DNA of 64,000 nucleotides from Zhouia amylolytica (lineage in GTDB: Bacteria; Bacteroidota; Bacteroidia; Flavobacteriales; Flavobacteriaceae): assembly GCF_900116365.1 (NCBI RefSeq), contig NZ_FPAG01000006.1, forward strand, positions 248,001 through 312,000. Reading direction: 5' to 3'. Within the stretch, counting starts at the first letter, position 1; every line of letters begins with the position of its first letter. The notes under the pieces are model-generated. The model saw only the letters and a list, made by a program, of their open reading frames with translations, did no database searches and was not told the DNA's origin. This document shows, one piece after another, positions 8,158 to 16,436 of the stretch. The position numbers and the translations under genes were made by a program.

Positions 8158-8987
8158 TCAAATTTACCTCCGGCAGGAGGGCGGTATCCATTAAATGGAA
8201 GTTTTAGTAACTTTCCGATACGGGTATTGGAATCTACATCAGGATAGCTGTCTACACCGTAAACGAGATCCTTGCTTTCAATTTTGGCAAAGGTTCCAAA
8301 AAGTCGGTCCCAAATGGAAAATATATTGCCATAGTTCGTGTCTGTGTATGGTAATAAATAGTGGTGATGGACTTTATGCATATCCGGCGAAACGATGATC
8401 CAGCTTATCATATTGTCTATATTTTTGGGCAATCGAATATTTGCATGATTGAACTGGGAACAAACAACTGACAAAGATTGATAAAGCATGAGTATTCCCA
8501 CGGGGGCTCCTAATATAAAAACACCAAGGGTGGTGAAAACGAATCGAATAATACTTTCACCAGGATGGTGTCGGTTGGCGGTTGTGGTATCTACGTGGTT
8601 GTCGGTATGGTGGATCAGGTGAAACAGCCATAAAGGTTTTATTTTATGCTGCACCCAATGCGCTAAATAGGCTCCTGTTAAATCCAGTAGCAGAACACCC
8701 AAAAGAATCGTAGCCCAAAGGGGTAGGCTTAGCCATTGCAATACCCCGAAATTGTTTTTTATGGTCCAGTCACTGGTCAATAATAAAATGAAAGCCAGAA
8801 TGAAATTGACAAGAATGGTGGTTAGTGTAAAAAAAATATTGGGCCATGCATGTTTCAGTTTCTTGTAGTTGAATCTGAAAAGTGGTGTAGCATATTCCAA
8901 TAACCAGAAAAAAGTGATCCCACTAACTAAAATAAGACTGCGATGGGAAGATGGTATGGTCGAAAAATAGTCGATAATAGTTTCCAT
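8154..8987 (-). CDS. Sterol desaturase/fatty acid hydroxylase family membrane protein
   Basis: 277 residues with four or more membrane helices and the histidine clusters of the di-iron fatty acid hydroxylase superfamily: HWVQH near 110, HLIHHTDNH near 124, HRHHP-type NRHHP, and HKVHHHY near 204. These proteins hydroxylate or desaturate membrane lipids using oxygen. The exact substrate cannot be told from sequence. A TATCTTGT sequence 3 bp before the ATG is a weak -7 box, so the transcript may be nearly leaderless. The stop TAA (8154-8156) interlocks with the stop of the DUF1343 gene. Confidence 0.87.
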   Translation of the reverse strand: METIIDYFSTIPSSHRSLILVSGITFFWLLEYATPLFRFNYKKLKHAWPNIFFTLTTILVNFILAFILLLTSDWTIKNNFGVLQWLSLPLWATILLGVLLLDLTGAYLAHWVQHKIKPLWLFHLIHHTDNHVDTTTANRHHPGESIIRFVFTTLGVFILGAPVGILMLYQSLSVVCSQFNHANIRLPKNIDNMISWIIVSPDMHKVHHHYLLPYTDTNYGNIFSIWDRLFGTFAKIESKDLVYGVDSYPDVDSNTRIGKLLKLPFNGYRPPAGGKFD

Positions 8988-9035
8988 GTGAACAAGATAC
9001 TATTTTTTTAGATTACTTTTTGTGTGGGTTTTTTA

Positions 9036-9167
9036 GTGAAAATCATTGGCCTTGTTCATGTTAATCCAGCTGGTTTGAATTTGCGGTTAAGCCAGGCAAT
9101 GAATATGAAAAAACAGGCAATATATTCGCTAAGAACTTATTTGAAGGCCTTGGAGTATGATGTGTAA
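9036..9167 (+). CDS. Possible 43-residue ORF in the hydroxylase-YkgJ gap
   Basis: A GTG-started frame opens after an in-frame TAG and reads VKIIGLVHVNPAGLNLRL..., ending LKALEYDV. Internal ATGs (near 9099 and 9105) would leave 22 residues. It has plausible composition but no recognised family, no clear promoter and no ribosome site. It may be chance or the relic of a longer gene. It occupies most of the 231-bp gap between two genes transcribed on the other strand. Confidence 0.15.
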   Translation: MKIIGLVHVNPAGLNLRLSQAMNMKKQAIYSLRTYLKALEYDV

Positions 9168-9218
9168 GTGTAAAAATGAAGTCTCATTACCGTGCAGCAA
9201 CACGGGGTTTTAAAGGAG

Positions 9219-9713
9219 TTATTTCGGTAGGCGTTTTTTCATTTCTTCAACAATATTAAATGCCGCCGGACAGATGGCAGTATTTTTTAAGGTGAGGTTG
9301 GTAATCTGATGAAATTTTTTTCTATCCGTATGCGGGTATTCTCTACAGGCTTTTGGCCGCACGTCATAGATTAAACAATAATTATCATGATCCAGAAAGG
9401 TGCAAGGTACACTTTGAAGAATGTAGTCGTTGTCTTCATCGATCGTTAGATACTGATCTATAAATTGCTGTGGTTTGAGCTTGAGGTGTTTGGCAATACG
9501 TTCAATATCCGCATTGGTAAAAAGTGGACCTGTTGTTTTACAGCAATTGGCACAAGTTAAGCAGTCGGTTTTACTAAATTCTTCATCGTGGAGCTCTTGC
9601 ATGAGCTGATCAAGATTTTTAGGGGGCTTTTTCTTAAGCTTCGAAAAATACTTTTTATTTTCTTTATGCTTATCTTTGGCCAGTTGTGGGAGTTGTTTTA
9701 GGAAATCGTCCAT
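9219..9713 (-). CDS. YkgJ-type CxxCxxCC cluster protein
   Basis: 164 residues. A lysine-rich N-terminal helix is followed by the family signature CLTCANCC near residue 56 and later cysteines in VPCTFLDHDNYCLIYDVRPKACREYP. This is the YkgJ/Fe-S-or-zinc cluster family, whose eight or so cysteines bind metal; the biological role of most members is unknown. It is divergent from a methyltransferase gene across 86 bp. On the minus strand a TACTTTTG box lies close upstream at about 9738-9745. Confidence 0.85.
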   Translation of the reverse strand: MDDFLKQLPQLAKDKHKENKKYFSKLKKKPPKNLDQLMQELHDEEFSKTDCLTCANCCKTTGPLFTNADIERIAKHLKLKPQQFIDQYLTIDEDNDYILQSVPCTFLDHDNYCLIYDVRPKACREYPHTDRKKFHQITNLTLKNTAICPAAFNIVEEMKKRLPK

Positions 9714-9799
9714 TTGCTATCATTATGCCTTTGATGCAAAAGTAATATCTTTTGATGGATCTAATATAGTATTCTCCGTAATGTAATGTTTGTTAATTT

Positions 9800-10510
9800 A
9801 TGAAAGACCTTTTTGGAAAAGCAATCCTTGATTATCAATTGGGGAATTATACTGAGGATATCAAAACGGAAACCTCTATTTCAGAAGAGGATGATTTACC
9901 ATTACCATATTTGTTTCGTGCTTATGACGAAATGCCAGCAATTGAAAAGAAAGCAATGGATCTTTCAAAGGGCAGGGTGTTAGATGTAGGTTGTGGAGCT
10001 GGTAGTCATTCTTTGTATCTTCAAAATGAGAAGCATTTGGAAGTGATGGCAATTGATGTCTCTGAGGGTGCGGTAAAAGCATCTGAATTAAGAGGACTCA
10101 AAAATGTTCGGCTGCAAGACGTAATGAAATTAGAAGGAGAGCAATTTGATACCATCTTATTGTTGATGAATGGTGCTGGAATGTGCGGCCGGTTAAATCG
10201 AATATCTACATTTTTAAATAAGTTGAAAAACTTGCTAAAAAAGGACGGACAGATTTTAATGGATTCTTCGGATATCGTTTATATGTTTGATCAGGATGGT
10301 GATGGCGGGTACTGGATTCCTACCGACATGGATTATTATGGAGAGGTTGATTATTACGTGCGCTATAAAGGGGAAGAGGAACCACCGATAGATTGGCTCT
10401 ATATAGATTATAATACGCTGCAAAATGCAGCACAAGCTAACGGATTTAATTGTGAGCTTGTGCAGGAAGGAAAACATTATGATTATTTGGCAAAATTAAC
10501 GATTGCCTGA
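9800..10510 (+). CDS. Class I SAM-dependent methyltransferase
   Basis: 236 residues. SAM-binding motif I is VLDVGCGAGSHSLYL near residue 61, followed by the acidic loop VMAIDVS near 86 and motif IV TILLLMNGAGMCG near 117. These match small-molecule or unassigned class I methyltransferases; the C-terminal part (DYYVRYKGEEEPPIDWLYIDY) gives no clear substrate. Stop TGA abuts, without a gap, the stop of the convergent alcohol dehydrogenase gene. TTTG at about 9788 before the ATG may belong to its -7 box. Confidence 0.85.
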   Translation: MKDLFGKAILDYQLGNYTEDIKTETSISEEDDLPLPYLFRAYDEMPAIEKKAMDLSKGRVLDVGCGAGSHSLYLQNEKHLEVMAIDVSEGAVKASELRGLKNVRLQDVMKLEGEQFDTILLLMNGAGMCGRLNRISTFLNKLKNLLKKDGQILMDSSDIVYMFDQDGDGGYWIPTDMDYYGEVDYYVRYKGEEEPPIDWLYIDYNTLQNAAQANGFNCELVQEGKHYDYLAKLTIA

Positions 10511-11524
10511 TTAGGAGTTAGCCTTAAGTACGATTCTGTATCGTGCCTTACCATCCTCCAAATGTTTTAAGGCATCGTTTATTCGACTCATTGGGAATTC
10601 CTCTGTTGTTGGGTATATGTTATGTCGTACACAGAATTCTATCATAGTTCTGGAAAGGGCAGGGCTTCCGATAGGGCTTCCACCAACCGATTTTTCCCCC
10701 ATAATTAAACTGAAAGCAGGAATGGCCATGGGTTCTAAAACCGCACCAACATTGTGAAAGGTCCCTTTGGGAGCTAACACTCCTAAATAGGCATTCCAGT
10801 CCAACGTTACATTAGTAGTGTTTAAGATAAAATTCAGACTTCCGGCGATACTTTCCAATTCTTTAGGGTCTCTCGAGTTGATGACATGATGTGCACCCAT
10901 TTCCAGAATTTCGTCTTTTTTAGCAGGATTTGAACTGAAGGCTGTGACATCACATCCCCAGTGGTGCAAAAATTTTATGGCCATATGTCCCAAACCTCCT
11001 ATCCCGATTACACCCACTTTATCTGTAGGTTTCACATCTGCCAGAAGGATGGGGTTAAAAACGGTAATGCCTCCACAAAAAAGTGGACCTGCTTTGCTCA
11101 TGTCTATATTTTTCGGTAATGGTATTGCTGCCGACCAATGACACCTTACTTTGTCTGCAAATCCTCCATGTCTGTTCACAATAGTAGATTCAGCGGTATT
11201 GCAAAGATGATGATCACCATTCATACATTGATTACAATGCATGCAGGCTCCGGAAATCCAGCCAAGTCCAACAAGATCACCTTCTTTAAGGTTTTTTGCA
11301 TCTGTTCCAACGGCGGTTATTTCCCCGGTAACTTCATGTCCGGGTACAAAGGGGTAGGTTGTCATTCCCCATTCGTTATTTAGCATACTTAAATCCGAAT
11401 GACATAGACCGCAGTAATGCACTTTGATCTCCACTTCTTCATTTTTAAGTTTCTCAAATTGGTATTCGAAAGGTTCTAGTGCGCCACCAGCGGAATGAGC
11501 GGCATAGGCTTTTACAGTACTCAT
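10511..11524 (-). CDS. Zinc-dependent NAD(P) alcohol dehydrogenase, YahK/CAD-like
   Basis: 337 residues of the medium-chain dehydrogenase family. Catalytic zinc ligands are in CGLCHSD and GHEVTG; the structural zinc site is CMHCNQCMNGDHHLC; the cofactor loop is GIGGLGHMA. The pattern matches the cinnamyl-alcohol-dehydrogenase-like group (YahK, Ahr), broad aldehyde reductases usually using NADPH. It is a likely aldehyde detoxifier or generalist. It is convergent with the methyltransferase (adjoining stop codons TGA|TTA) and has its own upstream region of 115 bp before queE. Confidence 0.9.
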   Translation of the reverse strand: MSTVKAYAAHSAGGALEPFEYQFEKLKNEEVEIKVHYCGLCHSDLSMLNNEWGMTTYPFVPGHEVTGEITAVGTDAKNLKEGDLVGLGWISGACMHCNQCMNGDHHLCNTAESTIVNRHGGFADKVRCHWSAAIPLPKNIDMSKAGPLFCGGITVFNPILLADVKPTDKVGVIGIGGLGHMAIKFLHHWGCDVTAFSSNPAKKDEILEMGAHHVINSRDPKELESIAGSLNFILNTTNVTLDWNAYLGVLAPKGTFHNVGAVLEPMAIPAFSLIMGEKSVGGSPIGSPALSRTMIEFCVRHNIYPTTEEFPMSRINDALKHLEDGKARYRIVLKANS

Positions 11525-11639
11525 TGTTTTTTGGTTTTAAGAAGTGAATAGGTAATCTGTTGATTGTCAAATCACTTAAAGATACAAAAAACAAGGTAGA
11601 GAACAGCTAATTAGAAGTGCTCAAGGCGTTAAATAATTC

Positions 11640-12272
11640 TTAAGGAATGTTGAGGTATTTGTGTGTTTGCAGAGAAATTTTCCATTTTGGATGGGTCATT
11701 ACATAATCGACAATCTCCGGCATCATCTTTTCTCTTCGGCTCCATTCAGGTTGTAGGTATAACTCACAAGACTCTCTGACTTTTGCTGCTTGTTCTTCAG
11801 CAAATTTGAAATCGTGTTGATTGTAAACAATCACCTTAAGTTCGTCAGCAGCATTGTAGACCTCTTCCTTTGGGAGCTTCATTTTTTTAGGGGAGAGGCA
11901 AATCCAATCCCAAACCCCGGTTAAAGGATAAGCTCCAGAGGTTTCAATATGAGTTTTAAGACCTCTTTCTTTCAGCCTTTGGGTTAGAGGATCCATGTTC
12001 CAGGTGAGTGGTTCACCTCCTGTTATAACGATCGTATTTGCATATTTAACCGCATTGTCTACGATACTGGTTATTTCAGTAGGAGGGTGGGTTTCTGCAT
12101 TCCAGCTTTCCTTGACATCACACCAGTGGCATCCGACGTCACAGCCGCCCACACGTATAAAATATGCGGCAGTACCTGTGTGATGACCTTCACCCTGAAT
12201 CGTGTAGAATTCCTCCATCAAAGGAAGCATTTCTCCTTTTTCGACTAACTCCATTGTAGCTGTTGTAATCAT
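11640..12272 (-). CDS. queE: 7-carboxy-7-deazaguanine synthase QueE
   Basis: 210 residues. This radical-SAM enzyme converts 6-carboxytetrahydropterin to 7-carboxy-7-deazaguanine in the queuosine/preQ0 pathway. The cluster motif is CDVGCHWC (CX3CX2C), preceded by the family's EEFYTIQGEGHHTGTA, and followed by VITGGEPL and ETSG. Length and motifs fit the Bacteroidota type. The other que genes are not in this window. A perfect -7 box lies only 4 bp upstream of the ATG, pointing to a leaderless message. Confidence 0.95.
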   Translation of the reverse strand: MITTATMELVEKGEMLPLMEEFYTIQGEGHHTGTAAYFIRVGGCDVGCHWCDVKESWNAETHPPTEITSIVDNAVKYANTIVITGGEPLTWNMDPLTQRLKERGLKTHIETSGAYPLTGVWDWICLSPKKMKLPKEEVYNAADELKVIVYNQHDFKFAEEQAAKVRESCELYLQPEWSRREKMMPEIVDYVMTHPKWKISLQTHKYLNIP

Positions 12273-12276
12273 GCGG

Positions 12277-12284
12277 CAAAGATA
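12277..12284 (-). promoter_or_regulatory. -7 box of queE immediately before the ATG
   Basis: TATCTTTG on the minus strand (exact TAnnTTTG) with only GCCGC-type bases (4 bp) before the ATG at 12272. No clear TTG lies 18-20 bp upstream. If used, the transcript starts at or in the start codon. Confidence 0.5.
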
Positions 12285-12326
12285 GTGATAGTTTATACTT
12301 TAGTACTTAAACACAGTAGTTTATTT

Positions 12327-12944
12327 CTATACCACATTAAATATTACCAATGCGTATAAGGCGAACCTTAGAAATCTTAAAGTACCATAAAGCGTAACAT
12401 ATCTGAAAGGGAAACTAATGATGCCCGCTGCAACGCAGGTTATAGAAAACGGAATCGGTAGAAGCGCTCCTACAATGATTAGAAATCCGCCCCATTTAGC
12501 TGTGTTTTTCAAATGCTTTTGCATTTTAACTTCCAGATAGCGATGGACAGAAGGTATTTTAGTAATAGCAACACCGATGAAATAAGAAATCAAACCTCCG
12601 ATATAGGAAAGAACGGCTAAAATAGAAAGGAATAAGATCGGTTTAGCGGTTTTCCCAGCCCAGGCAATAAATATCTCAGGGGGTATTAAACCTAATAATG
12701 ACTCTGAAACAAAGAAAATAGTGAACACCCCTTCCGGAGGAAGTGTTTGTGTCATTTCTTTGAAAAAAGTATTAAGGTCAAAAATAAAATAATCGATGGC
12801 AAAAATGGCACCAATAACCAAGGCAATAGGTAACAATGCTTTTTTTACACTTTTCCATACAAATTCGTAAAAACCTGTATATTGGTAATATTGGTGTAAT
12901 AACTTAGCCTTCGATTTTTTTCTTTTTACGTTTGTTCTTTCCAT
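12327..12944 (-). CDS. VTT/DedA-like membrane protein
   Basis: 205 residues with a basic N-terminus (RTNVKRKKSKAK), a helix at about 36-52, and a VTT-type core: SESLLGLIPPEIFIAWAG, LSYIGGLISYFIG and GGFLIIVGALLPIPFS, which resembles the re-entrant GxxxP/ALLPIPFS region of DedA/SNARE-associated proteins. DedA relatives handle phospholipid scrambling or membrane homeostasis. The precise role is not known. It sits upstream of queE in the same direction (54 bp gap), so the two could be partly co-transcribed although queE has its own box. Confidence 0.7.
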   Translation of the reverse strand: MERTNVKRKKSKAKLLHQYYQYTGFYEFVWKSVKKALLPIALVIGAIFAIDYFIFDLNTFFKEMTQTLPPEGVFTIFFVSESLLGLIPPEIFIAWAGKTAKPILFLSILAVLSYIGGLISYFIGVAITKIPSVHRYLEVKMQKHLKNTAKWGGFLIIVGALLPIPFSITCVAAGIISFPFRYVTLYGTLRFLRFALYALVIFNVV

Positions 12945-12992
12945 GCAAAAAATTCAAGCAATCTTTTTGAATAGGTCCCAAAAATAGGGCAA

Positions 12993-13000
12993 CAAAGATA
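12993..13000 (-). promoter_or_regulatory. -7 promoter element of the VTT-domain gene
   Basis: TATCTTTG on the minus strand, an exact match to TAnnTTTG, about 50 bp upstream of the ATG at 12944. No convincing TTG at the -33 position. Confidence 0.5.
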
Positions 13001-13057
13001 GTTATAGTTTTTCGCAGAACATACCGCTTTAACTTTATTTTATAGAGCTTTAACACT

Positions 13058-13204
13058 ATGCATTCCTTATGTTTAAGTGGCAATTGTATGATTCTTTGTC
13101 AAAGAGCAAGAAACCAGGTTGGTAATATCGTGGAATTTGTTGACGAAGATTTTCAGGAATTCGATGGTATTGATTTTAATAACAACTTCTCAGGCTTTAG
13201 ATGA
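13058..13204 (+). CDS. Possible 48-residue ORF, unknown
   Basis: ATG to TGA frame reading MHSLCLSGNCMILCQRARNQ and ending in an acidic stretch (VEFVDEDFQEFDGIDF) plus NNNFSGFR. No family recognised. It could be chance, a small protein, or the end of a decayed gene. Confidence 0.15.
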   Translation: MHSLCLSGNCMILCQRARNQVGNIVEFVDEDFQEFDGIDFNNNFSGFR

Positions 13205-13299
13205 TGTTTGAGTATTGGTGTGTCTCCCTGTTCTCGTTCTGAATGCGTTATGCAAGTTCATCGGAGCTCCAATTTGTATTGATATACAAGGAACGTACC

Positions 13300-13419
13300 T
13301 TAAGCTGGCCAGACAATATTTTTTTGAATTGCTATTTTTTTCTCCAGGTTCAAATGAAATAAAGATCCTTTAATTTTTAGTGTATTGAAAGGAGTGGTTT
13401 TTTGATTTGAGGTTGCCAT
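13300..13419 (-). CDS. Possible 39-residue basic ORF, unknown
   Basis: ATG to TAA frame on the minus strand, MATSNQKTTPFNTLKIKGSL then FHLNLEKKIAIQKNIVWPA. A lysine-rich peptide with sensible composition, but no recognised family and no clear -7 box. Chance remains possible. Confidence 0.18.
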   Translation of the reverse strand: MATSNQKTTPFNTLKIKGSLFHLNLEKKIAIQKNIVWPA

Positions 13420-13543
13420 TTTTGTTTTTAAATCTCATTGAATAAGGGCTTTAGTGGTGAATGATAGGTGTTGATTTTTTCGTTGCCTGTGAATTTTCAA
13501 TCTTGAATAAAATTACCTTATTTTTATAGAAAATTAAATATCA

Positions 13544-15058
13544 GTGAAGAACAATTCTTTTTTTGATCATATAGAACAGGGATATACCACTAAAGGGGAA
13601 TTTATTACTTTAGGGTCTGCCATGTACCAGGGTGAAACTGTTTCCAATGCTTTTGTGAAAATACCTCTAAAAACCTTAAACAGGCACGGCTTAATCGCAG
13701 GTGCTACTGGTACTGGAAAAACCAAAAGCCTGCAGGTAATGGCTGAAAACCTCTCTGAAAAAGGAATACCGGTTTTGTTGATGGATCTTAAAGGTGATTT
13801 AAGTGGTCTGGCTCAATCTGGAGAGGAAAAAAGTTTTATTACAGAACGGCATGAAAAGATAGGAATGCCCTATACACCTCAGCCTTTTCCAGTCGAATTG
13901 TTTACACTTTCTGAGCAAAATGGCGTGAGATTGAGGGCTACAGTTTCGGAATTTGGTCCCGTGCTTTTGTCGAGAATTTTAGATCTGTCAGATACGCAAC
14001 AGGGGATATTGGCGGTAGTTTTTAAATATTGTGATGATCATAAGTTACCACTCTTGGACCTGAAGGATTTAAAAAAAGTGCTCCAGTATGCTACTGGTGA
14101 TGGCCGAGATGATTTTCAGGAAACGTACGGACGGGTTTCTACCGCTTCTACGGGGGCTATAATGAGAAAGATTATAGCTTTGGAACAGCAAGGTGCTGAG
14201 TTTTTCTTTGGTGAAAAATCTTTTGATGTAAATGATCTGTGCAGGGTAGATGAGCAGGGTAGAGGGTTTATTAACATAGTGCGTTTAACTGATATCCAAG
14301 ACCGCCCTACCTTATTTTCTACCTTTATGTTGAGTCTTCTGGCAGAAATTTATGATACATTTCCGGAACAGGGAGACGCCGACAGACCAGAACTGATATT
14401 TTTTATCGATGAGGCACATCTTATATTTAAGGAAGCTTCCGATGCTTTACTGGATCAAATAGAAAGTATTGTTAAATTAATACGTTCAAAAGGAATCGGA
14501 CTCTATTTTGTGACTCAAAACCCTACTGATGTACCGGAAGAGGTGTTGGCGCAATTAGGATTGAAGGTTCAACATGCTTTAAGGGCATTTACGGCTAAAG
14601 ATCGTAAGGCTATAAAATTAGCTGCTCAAAATTACCCTGAGACAGATTTTTATGAAACCGAAGAGATATTAACAAGTTTAGGTATAGGTGAAGCTTTGGT
14701 AACGGCTTTAGATGAAAAAGGTCGACCTACTCCTTTGGCTGCAACTATGATGCGGGCACCGATGAGCAGGATGGATGTATTAAATGATACAGAGTTGAAA
14801 GCAGTCCTTGAAAAGTCAACGCTTATTCCAAAGTATAATGAGGTGGTCGATCGCGAGAGTGCCTATGAGCTGCTCAATGAAAAGATAGCGAAAGCCACAC
14901 AAGAAGAAGCTCAACAAGAAGCAAAGGAAGCTCAGAAAAAAAGAGCTCGAGCTTCGAGCAGGTCTTCTTCCGGGATGAATCCTATTTTAAAAGTGCTTAC
15001 AAGTGCTACTTTTATTCGCGGGGTGTTTGGAATTTTGAATAAGGTAATGAAAAAATAA
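13544..15058 (+). CDS. HerA-like ATPase of the YjgR/DUF853 family
   Basis: 504 residues. Walker A GATGTGKT at 53-60, an early LLMDLKGDLSGLA, Walker B LIFFIDEAHLIF near 285, then IRSKGIGLYFVTQNP, the sensor-like segment of FtsK/HerA ATPases. The C-terminal 60 residues are charged and Gln/Ala-rich (AKATQEEAQQEAKEAQKKRA). DUF853 proteins (YjgR) resemble HerA helicases but their function is unproven. The start codon is GTG; no in-frame ATG gives the conserved N-terminus. It begins a run with yitT (24 bp gap) and the cupin gene (10 bp gap), so the three may form an operon. Confidence 0.88.
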   Translation: MKNNSFFDHIEQGYTTKGEFITLGSAMYQGETVSNAFVKIPLKTLNRHGLIAGATGTGKTKSLQVMAENLSEKGIPVLLMDLKGDLSGLAQSGEEKSFITERHEKIGMPYTPQPFPVELFTLSEQNGVRLRATVSEFGPVLLSRILDLSDTQQGILAVVFKYCDDHKLPLLDLKDLKKVLQYATGDGRDDFQETYGRVSTASTGAIMRKIIALEQQGAEFFFGEKSFDVNDLCRVDEQGRGFINIVRLTDIQDRPTLFSTFMLSLLAEIYDTFPEQGDADRPELIFFIDEAHLIFKEASDALLDQIESIVKLIRSKGIGLYFVTQNPTDVPEEVLAQLGLKVQHALRAFTAKDRKAIKLAAQNYPETDFYETEEILTSLGIGEALVTALDEKGRPTPLAATMMRAPMSRMDVLNDTELKAVLEKSTLIPKYNEVVDRESAYELLNEKIAKATQEEAQQEAKEAQKKRARASSRSSSGMNPILKVLTSATFIRGVFGILNKVMKK

Positions 15059-15082
15059 AAGTGTATATAACACATATTCCTG

Positions 15083-16057
15083 ATGAATATAGTCTCTCAA
15101 TTTTTATATATAAAAAGAGCAAAGGATCGTTTAAAAGCGAAGACGGGTCAAACTGAGTTTTCCAAGAGAGAACTCGTAGGAGAAGTACGTGCGCTTCAGG
15201 TAGAATTTGCACATGCCGTTAAAGAGGTGCTCTTTATCATTATTGGTGTTTTTTCAGCTGGTTTTGGATTGAACGGTTTTTTGCTCCCTAATCAATTTAT
15301 CGATGGAGGAGCTACAGGAATCTCCTTATTGTTACAAGTGATTTCTAATTTTTCTTTAGGAATATTGTTATTGATTGTGAATTTGCCATTTCTCATCTTA
15401 GGAGCTAAGACGATAAGCAAAAAGTTCGCGATTAAAAGTATACTTGCAATTATGGCATTGGCCATTGTAGTCCACTTTGTACCGTATCCGACCATTACGG
15501 ACGACAAGCTGTTAATTGCTGTTTTTGGTGGTTTTTTTCTGGGACTTGGAATTGGAATGGCTATGAGAGGAGGCGGTGTGATTGATGGTACAGAAGTTTT
15601 GGCTATTTACTTAAGCAGAAAGCTGCATCTTACTGTGGGGGATGTGTTGTTGATTATTAATATTATTATTTTCTCCGTTGGGGCCTACTTGCTTTCTGTC
15701 GAGACAGCACTATATGCCATATTGACTTATCTGGCTGCAGCTAAAACAGTCGATTTTGTAGTGGATGGTGTCGAGGAGTATATTGGGGTAACCATAGTTT
15801 CAGGGAAAAGTGAGGAAATAAGAATAATGTTAACCGAAAAAATGGGGAGGGCATGTACAATCTACCAGGGAAGAAGAGGGTATAGTAAATATGGAGAAGA
15901 ACGTATAGCGACCGAAATCATTTACACAGTTGTAACTCGATTGGAGTTAGCAAGATTAAGTACTGAAATTGATAAAATTGATAAAAAAGCTTTTGTGGTC
16001 ATGGATATTGTCAAAGATATTAAAGGCGGAATGATCAAGAAAAAGCCGTTAAAGTAA
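15083..16057 (+). CDS. YitT family membrane protein (DUF161/DUF2179)
   Basis: 324 residues: about five or six membrane helices from residue ~48 to 215, with conserved GLNGFLLPNQFIDGGATGISLL and GMAMRGGGVIDGTEVLA, then a C-terminal cytosolic DUF2179 (GVTIVSGKSEEIRIMLTE...GRRGYSK). YitT proteins are widespread in Bacteria and their substrate is not firmly known. The N-terminal ~45 residues are hydrophilic and longer than in most members, so a later start cannot be excluded. Confidence 0.9.
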   Translation: MNIVSQFLYIKRAKDRLKAKTGQTEFSKRELVGEVRALQVEFAHAVKEVLFIIIGVFSAGFGLNGFLLPNQFIDGGATGISLLLQVISNFSLGILLLIVNLPFLILGAKTISKKFAIKSILAIMALAIVVHFVPYPTITDDKLLIAVFGGFFLGLGIGMAMRGGGVIDGTEVLAIYLSRKLHLTVGDVLLIINIIIFSVGAYLLSVETALYAILTYLAAAKTVDFVVDGVEEYIGVTIVSGKSEEIRIMLTEKMGRACTIYQGRRGYSKYGEERIATEIIYTVVTRLELARLSTEIDKIDKKAFVVMDIVKDIKGGMIKKKPLK

Positions 16058-16067
16058 GATTGGGATT

Positions 16068-16436
16068 ATGACCAGGAAATATACAGTACAAAAGTCACCA
16101 TTTGTAGTCCCGACTACAGATGGTAAGCTCATTGAAGAACATTTTGGAGCAGCTTCTAAAGGTGGTGAGCAATTAAGTATAGCGCATATGATAGCACCAC
16201 CAAAGTGGAGTGAACCCTTTCAGACCCCTGAGTTTGATGAATATACCTATGTCATAAGGGGTAAAAAACAATTTGTGGTAGATGGGGAAACCATTGTTTT
16301 GGAGGCCGGTCAATCCATTAAGATTGAAAAAAATACCCGGGTACAATATTCTAATCCTTTTGATGAGGAATGTGAATATATGGCGATATGTATGCCTGCA
16401 TTTTCGATTGATAAGGTGAATAGGGAAAATGATTAA
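16068..16436 (+). CDS. Small single-domain cupin protein
   Basis: 122 residues with one cupin fold: the first cupin block is around PEFDEYTYVIRGKKQFVVDGE and the second around LEAGQSIKIEKNTRVQYSNP. The usual metal-binding His residues of block 1 are mostly replaced (only E and D remain), so metal binding is uncertain. It starts 10 bp after yitT and likely shares its transcript. Its TAA stop interlocks with the stop of the convergent FUSC gene (TTAA at 16433-16436). Confidence 0.8.
   Translation: MTRKYTVQKSPFVVPTTDGKLIEEHFGAASKGGEQLSIAHMIAPPKWSEPFQTPEFDEYTYVIRGKKQFVVDGETIVLEAGQSIKIEKNTRVQYSNPFDEECEYMAICMPAFSIDKVNREND

Larger units (their letters stand above)
12945..13543. other. 599-bp gap with promoters and only tiny ORFs
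   Basis: Contains the minus-strand promoter of the VTT gene (12993-13000) and upstream sequence of the HerA-like gene. Two short ORFs (48 and 39 codons) are listed separately with low confidence. I see no tRNA, no hairpin with a T-run, and no repeat. The length is unusual for this gene-dense window and suggests a decayed gene or a small transcript. Confidence 0.6.
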
